Shown in pieces: positions 49,746 through 58,369 of a stretch of 64,000 bases of DNA. A program made the translations under genes and the position numbers. Origin of the DNA: BACL27 sp947488385 (GTDB lineage: Bacteria; Actinomycetota; Acidimicrobiia; Acidimicrobiales; Ilumatobacteraceae); contig CAXNMJ010000003.1 in NCBI GenBank assembly GCA_964203655.1, forward strand, positions 1 to 64,000. Reading direction: 5' to 3'. Every line of letters begins with the position of its first letter. Position 1 is the stretch's first letter. The notes beneath the pieces are model-generated. The model was given only the letters and a program-made list of their open reading frames with translations, made no database searches and was not told the DNA's origin.

Positions 49746-51050
49746 ATGCGCTTCATGGCAGCAGATGTTGCAAGCGCCGTTTCTGGAGAGCTTGTCGGTT
49801 CGAACGCACATCTTGCCGGCGTATCTTTCGACTCGCGAACAATCGTGCCGGGGCAACTATTCGTACCAATTGTTGATCAGCGCGACGGTCACGAATTTAT
49901 TGCTGATGCTATAAGTCGTGGTGCTGGGGCGTATCTCACCGCGCGCGAACCTCAGGGTCGAACAGCAATCAAAGTCGGCGAAACAGTTGCAGCGTTGTTG
50001 GCTTTGGGTAGTTGGGGCAGGGCTCGACTTGATTCGCAGTTGGCCGGTCGCGTAATCGGAATCACTGGTTCAGTGGGCAAGACATCGACAAAAGATTTTG
50101 TCGCCAGCGCATTGGCTGTCAAATTTCAAACGCACGCCAACGAGGCGTCATTCAACAATGACTTTGGTTTGCCGACAACTATTTTGAATGCGCCTGATGC
50201 GACGCAAGCTCTTGTGCTCGAAATGGGAATGCGTGGATTTGGCGAGATTGCCAGACTTTGCAAAGTAGCAAGTCCAAATATTGGCATCGTGACTGCAGTG
50301 GCCGACGCGCACACCGAGCGTGTGGGCTCAATTGACGGAGTTAAAAAAGCCAAACAAGAACTGATCGAGTCGTTGCCAGATTCTGGGCTTGCGATTTTGA
50401 ATGCTGACGACTCGCGAGTGGTTGCGATGCGCGAAGTGACTAAGGCAAAAATATTGACATATGGCACTGCAGCGAACGCAGATGTAAAAATCTTGTCAAG
50501 CGTTATCAACGATCAGGGCTGTGTCACAGCAAAAGTTGCATCGCCGTGGGGTGAAGTTGAATTGCAAATGCAAACCGCGGGTATGCATATGGCCCACAAT
50601 GCGCTCGCCGCTCTATGTGTGGCTGGGTATTTACAGATTGATCTACAAACTGCGGCGCGCGCGATATCGGGAGCGAGCATTTCTGGTTCGCGAATGCAGA
50701 TGCGCAAACTTAAGTCTGGTGCGACCGTGATTGATGACTCTTACAACGCAAACCCAGCCTCGATGCGAGCGGCACTTGAGACCTTGGCGAAATTGCCAGC
50801 AAAAAAGAAGTTCGCGTTTTGTGGATTGATGGCCGAGTTGGCTGAACCAGCAAAAGAGCACTTGGCGATTCGCGCTATTGCTGAAGATCTAAACATCGAA
50901 TTGATTGCGGTGAATACAGATCTTTACCAAACGCAAGCTGTGAGTTTCGACGAAGCAAAGTCACGACTGGCAAAACTTGGCGCAAGCGATGCTGCACTTG
51001 TCAAAGGCTCAAAAGTGACTGGCCTCGTTCGGCTTTGCGACGGGCTGTAG
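49746..51050 (+). CDS. murF: UDP-N-acetylmuramoyl-tripeptide--D-alanyl-D-alanine ligase
   Basis: Adds the D-Ala-D-Ala dipeptide made by Ddl to the UDP-MurNAc-tripeptide. The 434-residue protein has the N-terminal substrate domain with SFDSRTIVPGQLFVP, the central ATPase domain with ITGSVGKTSTKDF (P loop at about 106-118), NEASFNNDFGLPTTIL, and VLEMGMRGFGEIARL, and the C-terminal ligand domain with VIDDSYNANPASMRAALETL. All are MurF signatures. Divergent from ddl with 69 bp between starts, so the two may share a control region. It ends before a convergent MFS gene, with a hairpin between them. Confidence 0.96.
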   Translation: MRFMAADVASAVSGELVGSNAHLAGVSFDSRTIVPGQLFVPIVDQRDGHEFIADAISRGAGAYLTAREPQGRTAIKVGETVAALLALGSWGRARLDSQLAGRVIGITGSVGKTSTKDFVASALAVKFQTHANEASFNNDFGLPTTILNAPDATQALVLEMGMRGFGEIARLCKVASPNIGIVTAVADAHTERVGSIDGVKKAKQELIESLPDSGLAILNADDSRVVAMREVTKAKILTYGTAANADVKILSSVINDQGCVTAKVASPWGEVELQMQTAGMHMAHNALAALCVAGYLQIDLQTAARAISGASISGSRMQMRKLKSGATVIDDSYNANPASMRAALETLAKLPAKKKFAFCGLMAELAEPAKEHLAIRAIAEDLNIELIAVNTDLYQTQAVSFDEAKSRLAKLGASDAALVKGSKVTGLVRLCDGL

Positions 51051-51055
51051 CGAGT

Positions 51056-51079
51056 ACTCGCGAGAGCTAGCGAGTTTTA
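51056..51079 (+). terminator. Terminator-like hairpin after murF
   Basis: ACTCGC pairs with GCGAGT around an 8-nt loop and runs into TTTTAG. The hairpin lies between murF and the convergent MFS gene, whose stop codon it touches. The short stem makes it modest. Confidence 0.4.
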
Positions 51080-52348
51080 GAGAACTGTTTCTTCTTGACG
51101 CTCGAGGCGTTCGATGTCGCACCACCACCACAACACTGCGGCCCAGAGCGAACCAAGTATCAACAACCACTGAGAGCCGTAACGGTCGATCAGCGGACCA
51201 AAGATCATGTTGCCAATTGGCACGGTGCCACCAAATGCCATGAACCAAAGCGCCATCACACGCCCACGAATTTCTGGGGTGAGCCCTGATGCGAGAACGG
51301 TTTGCATTGCAGTCGTTGTAAAGAAGTAAGCACCACCAAGAAAAAACACCGTGACGAAAGCAAGCGTGACATTTGGTGAAAGCGCAAACGCCATCATGCT
51401 CACTGCGAAACTTGCAAAACCGATTCGGATAAGTCGTCGATTGTCGATTGCGACAAAAATGGTTGAGACGCTTAAACCGCCTACGCACGCGCCAAGACCC
51501 CAAGTTGCATAAAGCCAGTTGTATGTCACGCTTTTTGATTCAATTCCGAAGTTGAGTTCGGCAATCGCTGGAAAGAGGCCAACATACGGCAGTGAGAGCA
51601 GCGAAAATGACGCAAGCGTAAGAACTAGGCGTGAGACGACGATGCGCTCGCGGGCAATTTTGAAGGCAAAAGTAAACCTGCGCCAGCCAGTTGTCGTGTC
51701 GGGCGTGATTTCAGGGATTTTCACGCCGAGCAACGCAAAGATTACGAAAAGATATGTGACGGCATTAATGGTGAAAAATTGTGATGTGGTTACATTCCAT
51801 TGCGCGAGAACGGCGACGATTATTGGGCCAATGACTCGCGCGCCGTTGATCACCGTCGAGTTCAACGAGATTGCTCCCGCAATGTCTTTTGGTGGCACAA
51901 GAGTCGTGAGCATTGTCGACCATGCGGGAATCTGAAGTGCATTACCTATGCCGACCCCGAGTTGGGCGGCAAAGAGCAACCAGATCGGCGAATCTTGGGC
52001 CGCAAAAAAAGCCAGAAGCAGAGAACAGCAGAGTTGTAGAGATTGCATTGACACAAGAAACTTTTTTCGGTTGACGCGATCTGCGATTACGCCACCTGGT
52101 ATTGAAAACAGCAGAATCGGGCCGAGTTGGGCGAAGATTAAAACTGCCACCAGAGATGCTCGGCCAGTGCGTTCATATATATAGACAGGCAAGACAACGT
52201 TTTGAATCCATGTGCCGATATTTGAAGCGAAAGAACCGAACCAAATGCGCCTGAAGTCGGGCACTTGAAAGGCGGCACGGGCACTGCCGGGTGTGTGTTG
52301 GCGATTGCGCCTACTGACCGGAGTTGAAGAGTCAGTTGTATCAGTCAT
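51077..52348 (-). CDS. MFS transporter (EntS-like exporter family)
   Basis: Twelve-helix membrane exporter, intact here, of about 423 residues from ATG 52348 (MTDTTDSS); the open frame extends to 52375 with a less likely ATG. The family loops are visible: IWFGSFASNIGTWIQNVVLP at the N terminus, PGGVIADRVNRKKFLVSMQS between helices 2 and 3, MLTTLVPPKDIAGAISLNST and TPEIRGRVMALWFMAFGG. It is related to the broken MFS gene at 20.9-22.1 kb. The substrate is unknown. It is convergent with murF and divergent from the small zinc-ribbon gene. Confidence 0.88.
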   Translation of the reverse strand: MTDTTDSSTPVSRRNRQHTPGSARAAFQVPDFRRIWFGSFASNIGTWIQNVVLPVYIYERTGRASLVAVLIFAQLGPILLFSIPGGVIADRVNRKKFLVSMQSLQLCCSLLLAFFAAQDSPIWLLFAAQLGVGIGNALQIPAWSTMLTTLVPPKDIAGAISLNSTVINGARVIGPIIVAVLAQWNVTTSQFFTINAVTYLFVIFALLGVKIPEITPDTTTGWRRFTFAFKIARERIVVSRLVLTLASFSLLSLPYVGLFPAIAELNFGIESKSVTYNWLYATWGLGACVGGLSVSTIFVAIDNRRLIRIGFASFAVSMMAFALSPNVTLAFVTVFFLGGAYFFTTTAMQTVLASGLTPEIRGRVMALWFMAFGGTVPIGNMIFGPLIDRYGSQWLLILGSLWAAVLWWWCDIERLERQEETVL

Positions 52349-52385
52349 GCGCGAACCATGTTCACGATAGTGCAATAATTAATTC

Positions 52386-52568
52386 GTGACCGATACGCGA
52401 ACCGATCTCAAGACGCCTGCGCCTCAAGCGACATCAGTCAACGCCGACGCTTGTCGCACACGTCACGCCGTTTTTGTTGACTGTCCACACTGCGGGTCGA
52501 AATTGCATGCTGAACACGCTCACTTCAAGTGTTCAGGTTGTGGTTGGCGCGATAGTTGTTGCGATTAG
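52386..52568 (+). CDS. Small zinc-ribbon protein
   Basis: A 60-residue protein with two CxxC knuckles, CPHCGSKL and CSGCGW, 15 residues apart, so it should bind one zinc. The C terminus ends in Cys-Cys-Asp. The start is GTG at 52386. I do not recognise a named family with confidence. It is divergent from the MFS gene (38-bp gap) and its stop lies 2 bp from the end of the convergent alanine dehydrogenase gene. The Cys pattern and the lack of room for another gene argue that it is real. Confidence 0.6.
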   Translation: MTDTRTDLKTPAPQATSVNADACRTRHAVFVDCPHCGSKLHAEHAHFKCSGCGWRDSCCD

Positions 52569-52570
52569 TT

Positions 52571-53710
52571 TTACAAAACTTTTAAGCAATCAACTGCCGT
52601 CAACTTAAGTGCAGTCGCCGCGGCAACATTGGTGAGTTCACCATTTACCGTGTTGACTCCGAGTTTTAGTGAGCTGCTTTTCTGGGCGGCAGTTTTGGTG
52701 CCGAGTTTTGCAACGTCGAGAAGATACGGCAATGTTGCATTGGTGAGGGCGTAAGTGCTTGTGTGTGGCACGGCACCCGGCATGTTGCCAACGGCATAGT
52801 GCAAGACACCATGAAGTTCGTAGACAGGTTCTTTATGAGTTGTCTCATGAATAGTTTCGATGCAGCCACCTTGGTCAACTGCGACATCAACAATCACCGA
52901 ACCGCGTTTCATTGACTTGACCATCTCTTGTGTCACGACAACTGGTGCGCGCGCACCTGCAACAAGAACTGCGCCAATCACCAAGTCGGCTTGCGCGATG
53001 TATCGCTCAATTGCACCACGATTCGAGGCGATGGTTGTGATTCGTGAGCGGATGATTTGATCAATGTGACGCAATCGATCCAAATTTTTGTCAAGTAGCA
53101 CCACTTCGGCTTCCATGCCGCCCGCGATCCATGCTGAGTTGAAACCAACATTGCCTGCACCGATCACCAAAACTTTTGCTGGATGAACACCCGGCGCGCC
53201 ACCCATTAATACTCCGCGCCCGCCATTTGGGCTTTGTAGATAAAACGCGCCAACTTGTGTGGCGATGCGGCCGGCGATTTCGCTCATTGGTGCCAACAGC
53301 GGAAGCGAGCCATCAGTTTCTTGAACTGTTTCGTAGGCGATTGAAGTTGTCTTGTTCTTGAGAAGTGCTTCGGCAACTTTTGGATACGCCGCGAGGTGAA
53401 GATATGTAAACAGCGTCAAGTCGCTGCGCAAAAAGCCGAACTCTTTTTCAGTTGGTTCTTTAACCTTGACCACCATTTGCTTCGACCATGCTTCGGCGGC
53501 GGTAGCGACGATGGTTGCTCCAGCAGCCACGTATTGGTCATCTTCGATTGAGGCTCCAACGCCGGCCTGAGTTTCGACAAATACTTCGATGCCTGCGCGC
53601 TCAAATTCGCGCACACCGTCGGGGGTTAGTGCGACTCGACCTTCAGACGTCTTGGTTTCTTTGGGCACCCCCAGCGTTCTAATTACTGGGGTATCCATAA
53701 GCGCAACCAT
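52571..53710 (-). CDS. ald: Alanine dehydrogenase
   Basis: NAD-dependent conversion of L-alanine to pyruvate and ammonium. The family sequence starts at LGVPKETKTSEGRVALTP; ATG 53710 and ATG 53698 are both possible (379 or 375 residues), while the open frame to 53791 adds an atypical extension. Visible blocks are MVVKVKEPTEKEF with the substrate Lys, LHLAAYPKVAEAL with the catalytic His region, the Rossmann motif VIGAGNVGFNSAWIAGGM with Asp on the next strand (VVLLDKNLDRLRHI) and VDVAVDQGGCIETI with the catalytic Asp. It may supply or use ammonium alongside GltBD. Convergent with the zinc-ribbon gene. Confidence 0.95.
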   Translation of the reverse strand: MVALMDTPVIRTLGVPKETKTSEGRVALTPDGVREFERAGIEVFVETQAGVGASIEDDQYVAAGATIVATAAEAWSKQMVVKVKEPTEKEFGFLRSDLTLFTYLHLAAYPKVAEALLKNKTTSIAYETVQETDGSLPLLAPMSEIAGRIATQVGAFYLQSPNGGRGVLMGGAPGVHPAKVLVIGAGNVGFNSAWIAGGMEAEVVLLDKNLDRLRHIDQIIRSRITTIASNRGAIERYIAQADLVIGAVLVAGARAPVVVTQEMVKSMKRGSVIVDVAVDQGGCIETIHETTHKEPVYELHGVLHYAVGNMPGAVPHTSTYALTNATLPYLLDVAKLGTKTAAQKSSSLKLGVNTVNGELTNVAAATALKLTAVDCLKVL

Positions 53711-53845
53711 AAGCGCAAACCTAGTCGGTTTAAAGTTCTTGATTTTACAAAGATTCGGACGACGAATAGAAAATATGTCATGCTGTATCAAGGTTTTGTA
53801 GTCAATAATTTGGGGGTCACATGTTTTTGAGTCAAAGCGGGTTTA

Positions 53846-54955
53846 GTGAGTAGCGAGCGTGGCTCGGTTGAACTCGTCAATGTGACGAAGCGCTATGGCG
53901 ATGTCGTAGCGGTCGACTCGTTAAATCTTGAAATTAAATCGGGTGAGTTTCTCTCATTGCTTGGACCAAGTGGTTGCGGTAAGACAACAACTTTGCGGAT
54001 GTTGGCCGGATTCGAACAACCTGATGCGGGCTTCGTTCGAATCAGCGGCGAATACGTTCAGGGTGTGCCGCCATATAAGCGCGATGTCAACACCGTGTTT
54101 CAGCACTATGCGTTGTTTCCGCATATGAGTGTTGCCGAAAACGTTGCCTACGGACTGCGTCAAAAAGGTGTAGCTAAAGAAGAAATCGGTAGCAAAGTAA
54201 TTGAAGCACTCGACATGGTGCAGATGTCAAAGTTGGCGAATCGAAAACCACGTCAGTTGTCTGGCGGACAACAGCAACGCGTCGCAGTGGCGCGTGCTCT
54301 CGTTAATCGTCCGAGCATTTTGTTGCTTGACGAGCCGCTCGGCGCACTTGATCGTAAGTTGCGTGAAGAAATGCAGATTGAACTGAAACTTCTACAAAGT
54401 CGCCTTGGCATCACGTTCGTGTTTGTGACCCACGATCAAGAAGAAGCAATGTCGATGTCAGATCGCATTGCGATCATGCTGGATGGCCATGTTGAACAAC
54501 TTGGAGATCCTGAAACGGTTTACGAGCGACCTTCGTCGGCATTCGTGGCTGGTTTCGTCGGTCGAAACAATTTTTGGCAAGGTACTGCAACTGCTAACGG
54601 GGCAACTGCAACTGATGGCACCGTATTCGTGGCGACGCGACCTGAAGAAAACGTGCCAAGCGGTGAAGCAGCCTTGGCAGCTGTGCGGCCAGAGTGCATC
54701 AATTTGACCTTAGATAAGCCTGAGTCAAGCGCCAATGCTGTCGCTGCAAAAGTTGCTGGCGTTTCTCACTTTGGTGATGTTTTGCAATATGTCGTCACTG
54801 TTGGCACTCGCGACGTGCTGGTGCAAGTTGGCCGGACTAACCCGTCGCGATTTGGCGTTGGCGATTCGGTTTGGTGCAGTTGGCTGGCTGAAGACGTCTA
54901 TTTGTTCTCAGCCCGACAAGCCTCGCTGGTGCTGGCTGCGCCGACGCACGCGTGA
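53846..54955 (+). CDS. potA: Spermidine/putrescine-type ABC transporter, ATP-binding protein
   Basis: Cytoplasmic ATPase that energises the importer. The 369-residue protein starts at GTG 53846. Walker A is GPSGCGKTT (40-48), the Q-loop region is FQHYALFPHM, the signature is LSGGQQQRVAVARAL, Walker B is LLLDEPLGALD and the switch His is in FVFVTHDQEEAMS. A C-terminal TOBE-type domain (about 240-360) is typical of PotA and other CUT1/POPT ATPases. It is the first of four genes potA-potD-potB-potC, a full importer. The upstream gap of 135 bp to ald has no gene and probably holds the promoter. Confidence 0.93.
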   Translation: MSSERGSVELVNVTKRYGDVVAVDSLNLEIKSGEFLSLLGPSGCGKTTTLRMLAGFEQPDAGFVRISGEYVQGVPPYKRDVNTVFQHYALFPHMSVAENVAYGLRQKGVAKEEIGSKVIEALDMVQMSKLANRKPRQLSGGQQQRVAVARALVNRPSILLLDEPLGALDRKLREEMQIELKLLQSRLGITFVFVTHDQEEAMSMSDRIAIMLDGHVEQLGDPETVYERPSSAFVAGFVGRNNFWQGTATANGATATDGTVFVATRPEENVPSGEAALAAVRPECINLTLDKPESSANAVAAKVAGVSHFGDVLQYVVTVGTRDVLVQVGRTNPSRFGVGDSVWCSWLAEDVYLFSARQASLVLAAPTHA

Positions 54956-55010
54956 ACAATTACATGACTATTATTCAGATATTCAAGTTTCACGAAGTAA
55001 TTAACAAACA

Positions 55011-55019
55011 AAAGGGGAG
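55011..55019 (+). promoter_or_regulatory. Ribosome binding site of potD
   Basis: An AAAGGGGAG-type sequence lies just before the ATG at 55023. It is stronger than those of the flanking pot genes, as expected for the binding protein, which is needed in excess. Confidence 0.55.
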
Positions 55020-55022
55020 AAA

Positions 55023-56264
55023 ATGAGCAACGATAAAAAACCACAACTCAGAATGTTGGCACCAGAGGGTTTTCGCGAAAAACTCTCGCGCCGTGCATTT
55101 TTGCAAGGTGGCACAGCAATCGCAGGTTTCGCTTTAGTTGCTGCAGCATGTGGCGGCTCTTCAGATGACGCCGCCGGAAGTGACTCAGTCGAAGGTGGCG
55201 CAGACGGTCTTGCCTCGGGCGATTGGAGTCGCGTAATCAATCAGGCAAGTGGCACTTTGGCGATGTACACCTGGGGTGACTACAACGATCCAGAATTGGT
55301 TGGTGCACTTGCCGCTTCAACGTTGAACGTGACAATGAAAGTTGACTACTACGGAAGCAATGAAGACCTGATCACAAAACTTGCAACAAGTGGTGGCAGT
55401 AGTGGTTTCGACATCGTTGTACCGACTGGGCCATACGTGACGCAAATGGTTGAAAAAGGTTTGATTCAAAAACTTGACAAGTCGTTGATTCCAAACATGG
55501 TCAACGTCGACCCAAACTATTTGAGTCAGTCGTGGGATCCAACAAATGATTATTCAGTTTGTAAAAACTGGGGAACTACTGGTTTCATTTATGACACGTC
55601 GAAAATCTCTAAAGAACTCACCACTTGGCAAGACTTTATTGACACATGCATGGGTGAAGCAAGTGGCAACTGCTCTGTGATCGACGCAGCACCGAACTAC
55701 TGCGGCATGTGGTTCTGGGCAAACGGCATCAACTGGAACACAGAAAAGAAAGAAGACATTGATGCTTGCGAAAAATTCTTGGTCGAAGAGTTTGCACAGC
55801 ACATCAAAGCATTCGACAGTTACCCAAGCACCAAACTCGCTGAAGGCGCATTTTCAATCGCCATGGCATGGAACGGTGACGCTCGACAGGCCTTCACGCG
55901 AATTGAAGAAGCTGGTGGTGACCCGTCAGTTTGGAAGTGGGTGCTTGGAACACCAAACACCGAACTCTGGATGGACACCTACTGCGTTGCTGCTGGAGCA
56001 CCAAACCCTGAAGCGGCACATGCTTGGATCAACTGGGATTTGATTCCAGAAGTTTCAATCAAGGACTTGTCGTACCACGGGTATCACACTGGCATGAAGA
56101 ACATGTCAGATCTGATCGCAGAGATTGCTCCAGATTTAACTCGAGGCGAGATAATTTTCTACGATGACGATCAAATCGCAACGATGCAAACACAGGTGAT
56201 CACGCCAGCGCTTGATCGTCTGATCGACATCTTGAACAAGTCAAAGGCAAAGGCCGGAGGCTGA
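55023..56264 (+). CDS. potD: Spermidine/putrescine-type substrate-binding protein
   Basis: Extracytoplasmic binding protein of 413 residues. The N terminus has a twin-arginine export motif (SRRAFLQGG, Arg23-Arg24) followed by a hydrophobic stretch and the lipobox LVAAAC (Cys43), so it is probably a lipoprotein exported by Tat. An acidic Gly/Ser spacer follows. The mature part shows MYTWGDYNDPELVG, FDIVVPTGPYVTQMVEKGLI, LDKSLIPNMVNVDP and YSVCKNWGTTGFIYD, which is the PotD pattern. Six further Cys residues in the mature part are unusual for the family. It sits between potA and the permease genes. Confidence 0.92.
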   Translation: MSNDKKPQLRMLAPEGFREKLSRRAFLQGGTAIAGFALVAAACGGSSDDAAGSDSVEGGADGLASGDWSRVINQASGTLAMYTWGDYNDPELVGALAASTLNVTMKVDYYGSNEDLITKLATSGGSSGFDIVVPTGPYVTQMVEKGLIQKLDKSLIPNMVNVDPNYLSQSWDPTNDYSVCKNWGTTGFIYDTSKISKELTTWQDFIDTCMGEASGNCSVIDAAPNYCGMWFWANGINWNTEKKEDIDACEKFLVEEFAQHIKAFDSYPSTKLAEGAFSIAMAWNGDARQAFTRIEEAGGDPSVWKWVLGTPNTELWMDTYCVAAGAPNPEAAHAWINWDLIPEVSIKDLSYHGYHTGMKNMSDLIAEIAPDLTRGEIIFYDDDQIATMQTQVITPALDRLIDILNKSKAKAGG

Positions 56265-56270
56265 TCTTTA

Positions 56271-57254
56271 GTGACCGATTCGGTCGCCGTAAAGATTAGA
56301 AGCAAGGTCAGAGCACCAAAGTATTTGCTCGCCATTCCGGCGATCATTTGGTATCTGGTTTTCTTTGCGGCGCCGATTGGGTTCATCGTTGTTTATTCGT
56401 TTGGTACGAAAGACACTTCAAAGTTATTGCCAGTTGATTTAAGCAATCTCTCGTCGGCGAGCTATTCGTCTGTATTTGATGAGACGTTTTTCAAAGTATT
56501 TAGGGCCACTTTGCGCATCAGCGTGATCGCAACCGCAATGTGCCTATTTATCGGTCTGCCCGTTGCCTATTTTGCGGCATTTAAAGTTGCCGAAAAGTGG
56601 AAAGCGATAATTTTGGCGGCGGTTGTGGTGCCGAGTTTCACCAGTTTCTTGATCCGCACTGTTGCGTGGCGAATTCCGCTCGCACCCAATGGTGTTTTTT
56701 CGAAGTGGCTCGTTGAAACGGGTTTCATCGGAAGCAACGGCATTCAGATTCTTGAGACTGCAACCGCTGTGCAGATCGCCATCGTTTACAACTATCTCGG
56801 GTTCATGATCTTGCCGCTGTTCGTTGCGCTAGACCGCATCGATGTGCGAATGCGCGAGGCGAGCAAAGACTTGGGCGCTGGACGAATTGCAACATTCTTC
56901 GGTGTGACTCTGCCGCTTGCTGGGCCCCGGGATCATCGCTGGTGTGTTGCTGACTTTTATTCCGATGTGTGGCGACTATGTCACGGCAACTGTTTTAGGT
57001 GGCGCCAAAGGAAACATGATTGGCTCGATGATTGCTTCACAGTTCAGTGGCGCGCAGAACTGGCCACTTGGTTCAGCAATGGCGATTTTGATGATCGGCG
57101 CAGTTCTGATGTCGCTGATCATTGGCGCGGCGATCGTTTGGCTCGTGCCCCGGTTGGCGAGAATCTTGGCGCCTGTGGTGCAACAAATTCGCCGCAAGAC
57201 TGCACGAGCGATCAGCAGCACAAGTTCGAAACGAAAAAATACAAACTCGCGTGA
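56271..57254 (+). CDS. potB: Spermidine/putrescine-type permease PotB, N-terminal part (frameshifted gene)
   Basis: Membrane permease with GTG start 6 bp after the potD stop. This frame is real up to about 56925: a first helix (YLLAIPAIIWYLVFFAAPIG), the PotB loop region and helices 2 to 4, then the EAA-type motif MREASKDLGAGRIATFFGVTLPL, which contacts PotA. At a run of four Cs (56925-56928) the frame is lost; the natural continuation GPGIIAGVLLTFIPM is in the +1 frame. In this frame the rest is Arg/Trp/Cys-rich, unlike a permease. The stop at 57252-57254 overlaps the potC GTG as GTGA, which suggests that the original gene ended here after a second, compensating change. Confidence 0.85.
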   Translation: MTDSVAVKIRSKVRAPKYLLAIPAIIWYLVFFAAPIGFIVVYSFGTKDTSKLLPVDLSNLSSASYSSVFDETFFKVFRATLRISVIATAMCLFIGLPVAYFAAFKVAEKWKAIILAAVVVPSFTSFLIRTVAWRIPLAPNGVFSKWLVETGFIGSNGIQILETATAVQIAIVYNYLGFMILPLFVALDRIDVRMREASKDLGAGRIATFFGVTLPLAGPRDHRWCVADFYSDVWRLCHGNCFRWRQRKHDWLDDCFTVQWRAELATWFSNGDFDDRRSSDVADHWRGDRLARAPVGENLGACGATNSPQDCTSDQQHKFETKKYKLA

Positions 57255-57360
57255 GACGAGAAGTCTTAAACAAGGTTTTGGCCATCTGGACAGTGCTTGT
57301 TTTGGTGTTTTTGTTCATTCCAATCTTGTTGGTGATTTTGCATTCGTTCAATGCGGGTAG
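56917..57360 (+). CDS. potB: Spermidine/putrescine-type permease PotB, C-terminal part (frameshifted gene)
   Basis: Continuation of PotB from about 56925 in the +1 frame: GPGIIAGVLLTFIPMCGDYV, GGAKGNMIGSMIASQFSGAQ, and the last helix AMAILMIGAVLMSLIIGAAI, ending in a basic tail. The open frame then overruns the start of potC by about 110 bp with sequence that is not permease-like, so a second indel, possibly in the run of six As near 57233, may have moved the stop. The tail is thus uncertain. Inner-membrane half of the importer with PotC. Confidence 0.75.
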   Translation: MLGPGIIAGVLLTFIPMCGDYVTATVLGGAKGNMIGSMIASQFSGAQNWPLGSAMAILMIGAVLMSLIIGAAIVWLVPRLARILAPVVQQIRRKTARAISSTSSKRKNTNSRETRSLKQGFGHLDSACFGVFVHSNLVGDFAFVQCG

Positions 57361-58306
57361 CTCGTTCACAATTTGGTCGGGGAGCACAAGCATCAAGTGG
57401 TGGGGTGAGTTATTCAACGGAAGCGAAATGTTTGGCGTGTTGTTGCGGTTCGCCGTCTTGATTGCGGTTGGTGTTGTGGCGCAGAACTACGTCAAGAAGC
57501 GTCCAACAGTTGCGCGATCTCTCAAAACTTGGTTGGCCCCAGGTGCTTTCATTTTGGCTTTATTGATTAATGGTCTTGTTACGAATTGGTATCGCACTAT
57601 TTTTGATTTTGCCGGCATCGGTGACGCGATTCGAAATTCGTTTATTGCCGCTTTCGGCGCAACGGTGATTGCCGTGCTAATTGGCGGCATGTCGGGCGTC
57701 GCATTGGCGCGCCGACCCGGTGGGTGGACGAAATTTTTTATGGCGACCGTGTTCTTGATTTTGGTTACACCAGAAATCATGGATGCAATTGCGCTCGTAA
57801 CTTGGTTTCCGCGCATGAACGAAGTGCCGATTGTCGGCACGATTTTCTCAACTGGTTGGGGTCCGTTTAACGGCGGAATCAACAAACTCTGGGTTGGTCA
57901 ATCGCTTTATGCGAGCGCGGTGGTGACATTGATTGTGCGGGCACGGTTATCTGGACTGGATGAAGCTCTTGAAGAAGCAGCCGGAGACCTGGGCGCGCCG
58001 CCAGCACGTGCTTTCAGGCAAATCACTTTGCCGTTGATTGCTTCGGCAATGGTGGCGGGCGGGTTGCTGTCGTTTGCTTTGTGCTTAGACAATGCAGTGA
58101 TTTCGACTCTGCTTAGCGAGGCCGGATCGACGACATTCCCTGTGGCGTTGTTGGGTGCTACACGCAGCACCATTAAGCCGTTCTGGGGTGTTGGAGCCGT
58201 GTTGTTGTTCGCAGTGACTCTGGGAGCGCTGTGGTTTCTTGCAGTTATTTTGCGACGTGGTGGCGACTCGGCGAGCAAGATCGCTGCAACGTTTACTGGT
58301 TCGTGA
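57251..58306 (+). CDS. potC: Spermidine/putrescine-type permease PotC
   Basis: Second permease of the importer. The open frame runs back to 57122, but the GTG at 57251 starts the first helix region (VLAIWTVLVLVFLFIPILLV) and overlaps a TGA of the potB frame as GTGA, so it is chosen (351 residues). The six expected membrane segments are present, plus an extra hydrophobic segment (about residues 50-100: VLIAVGVVAQNY, then TWLAPGAFILALLING) that lengthens it beyond the usual 260-280 residues. The PotA-contact motif is LDEALEEAAGDLGAPPARAF, followed by RQITLPLIASAMVAGGLLSF. The last gene of the pot cluster. Confidence 0.9.
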   Translation: MRREVLNKVLAIWTVLVLVFLFIPILLVILHSFNAGSSFTIWSGSTSIKWWGELFNGSEMFGVLLRFAVLIAVGVVAQNYVKKRPTVARSLKTWLAPGAFILALLINGLVTNWYRTIFDFAGIGDAIRNSFIAAFGATVIAVLIGGMSGVALARRPGGWTKFFMATVFLILVTPEIMDAIALVTWFPRMNEVPIVGTIFSTGWGPFNGGINKLWVGQSLYASAVVTLIVRARLSGLDEALEEAAGDLGAPPARAFRQITLPLIASAMVAGGLLSFALCLDNAVISTLLSEAGSTTFPVALLGATRSTIKPFWGVGAVLLFAVTLGALWFLAVILRRGGDSASKIAATFTGS

Positions 58307-58369
58307 TTAGGGCGTGAACTAAAACTCGCTGCACACAACTGACAACGAAGATTGACCTAATCTGTTGTT

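Noticed and set aside
53711..53845. A further small gene between ald and potA
   Set aside because: The extension of the ald frame to 53791 has no family similarity, and no other frame with a ribosome binding site is seen; probably promoter region only.
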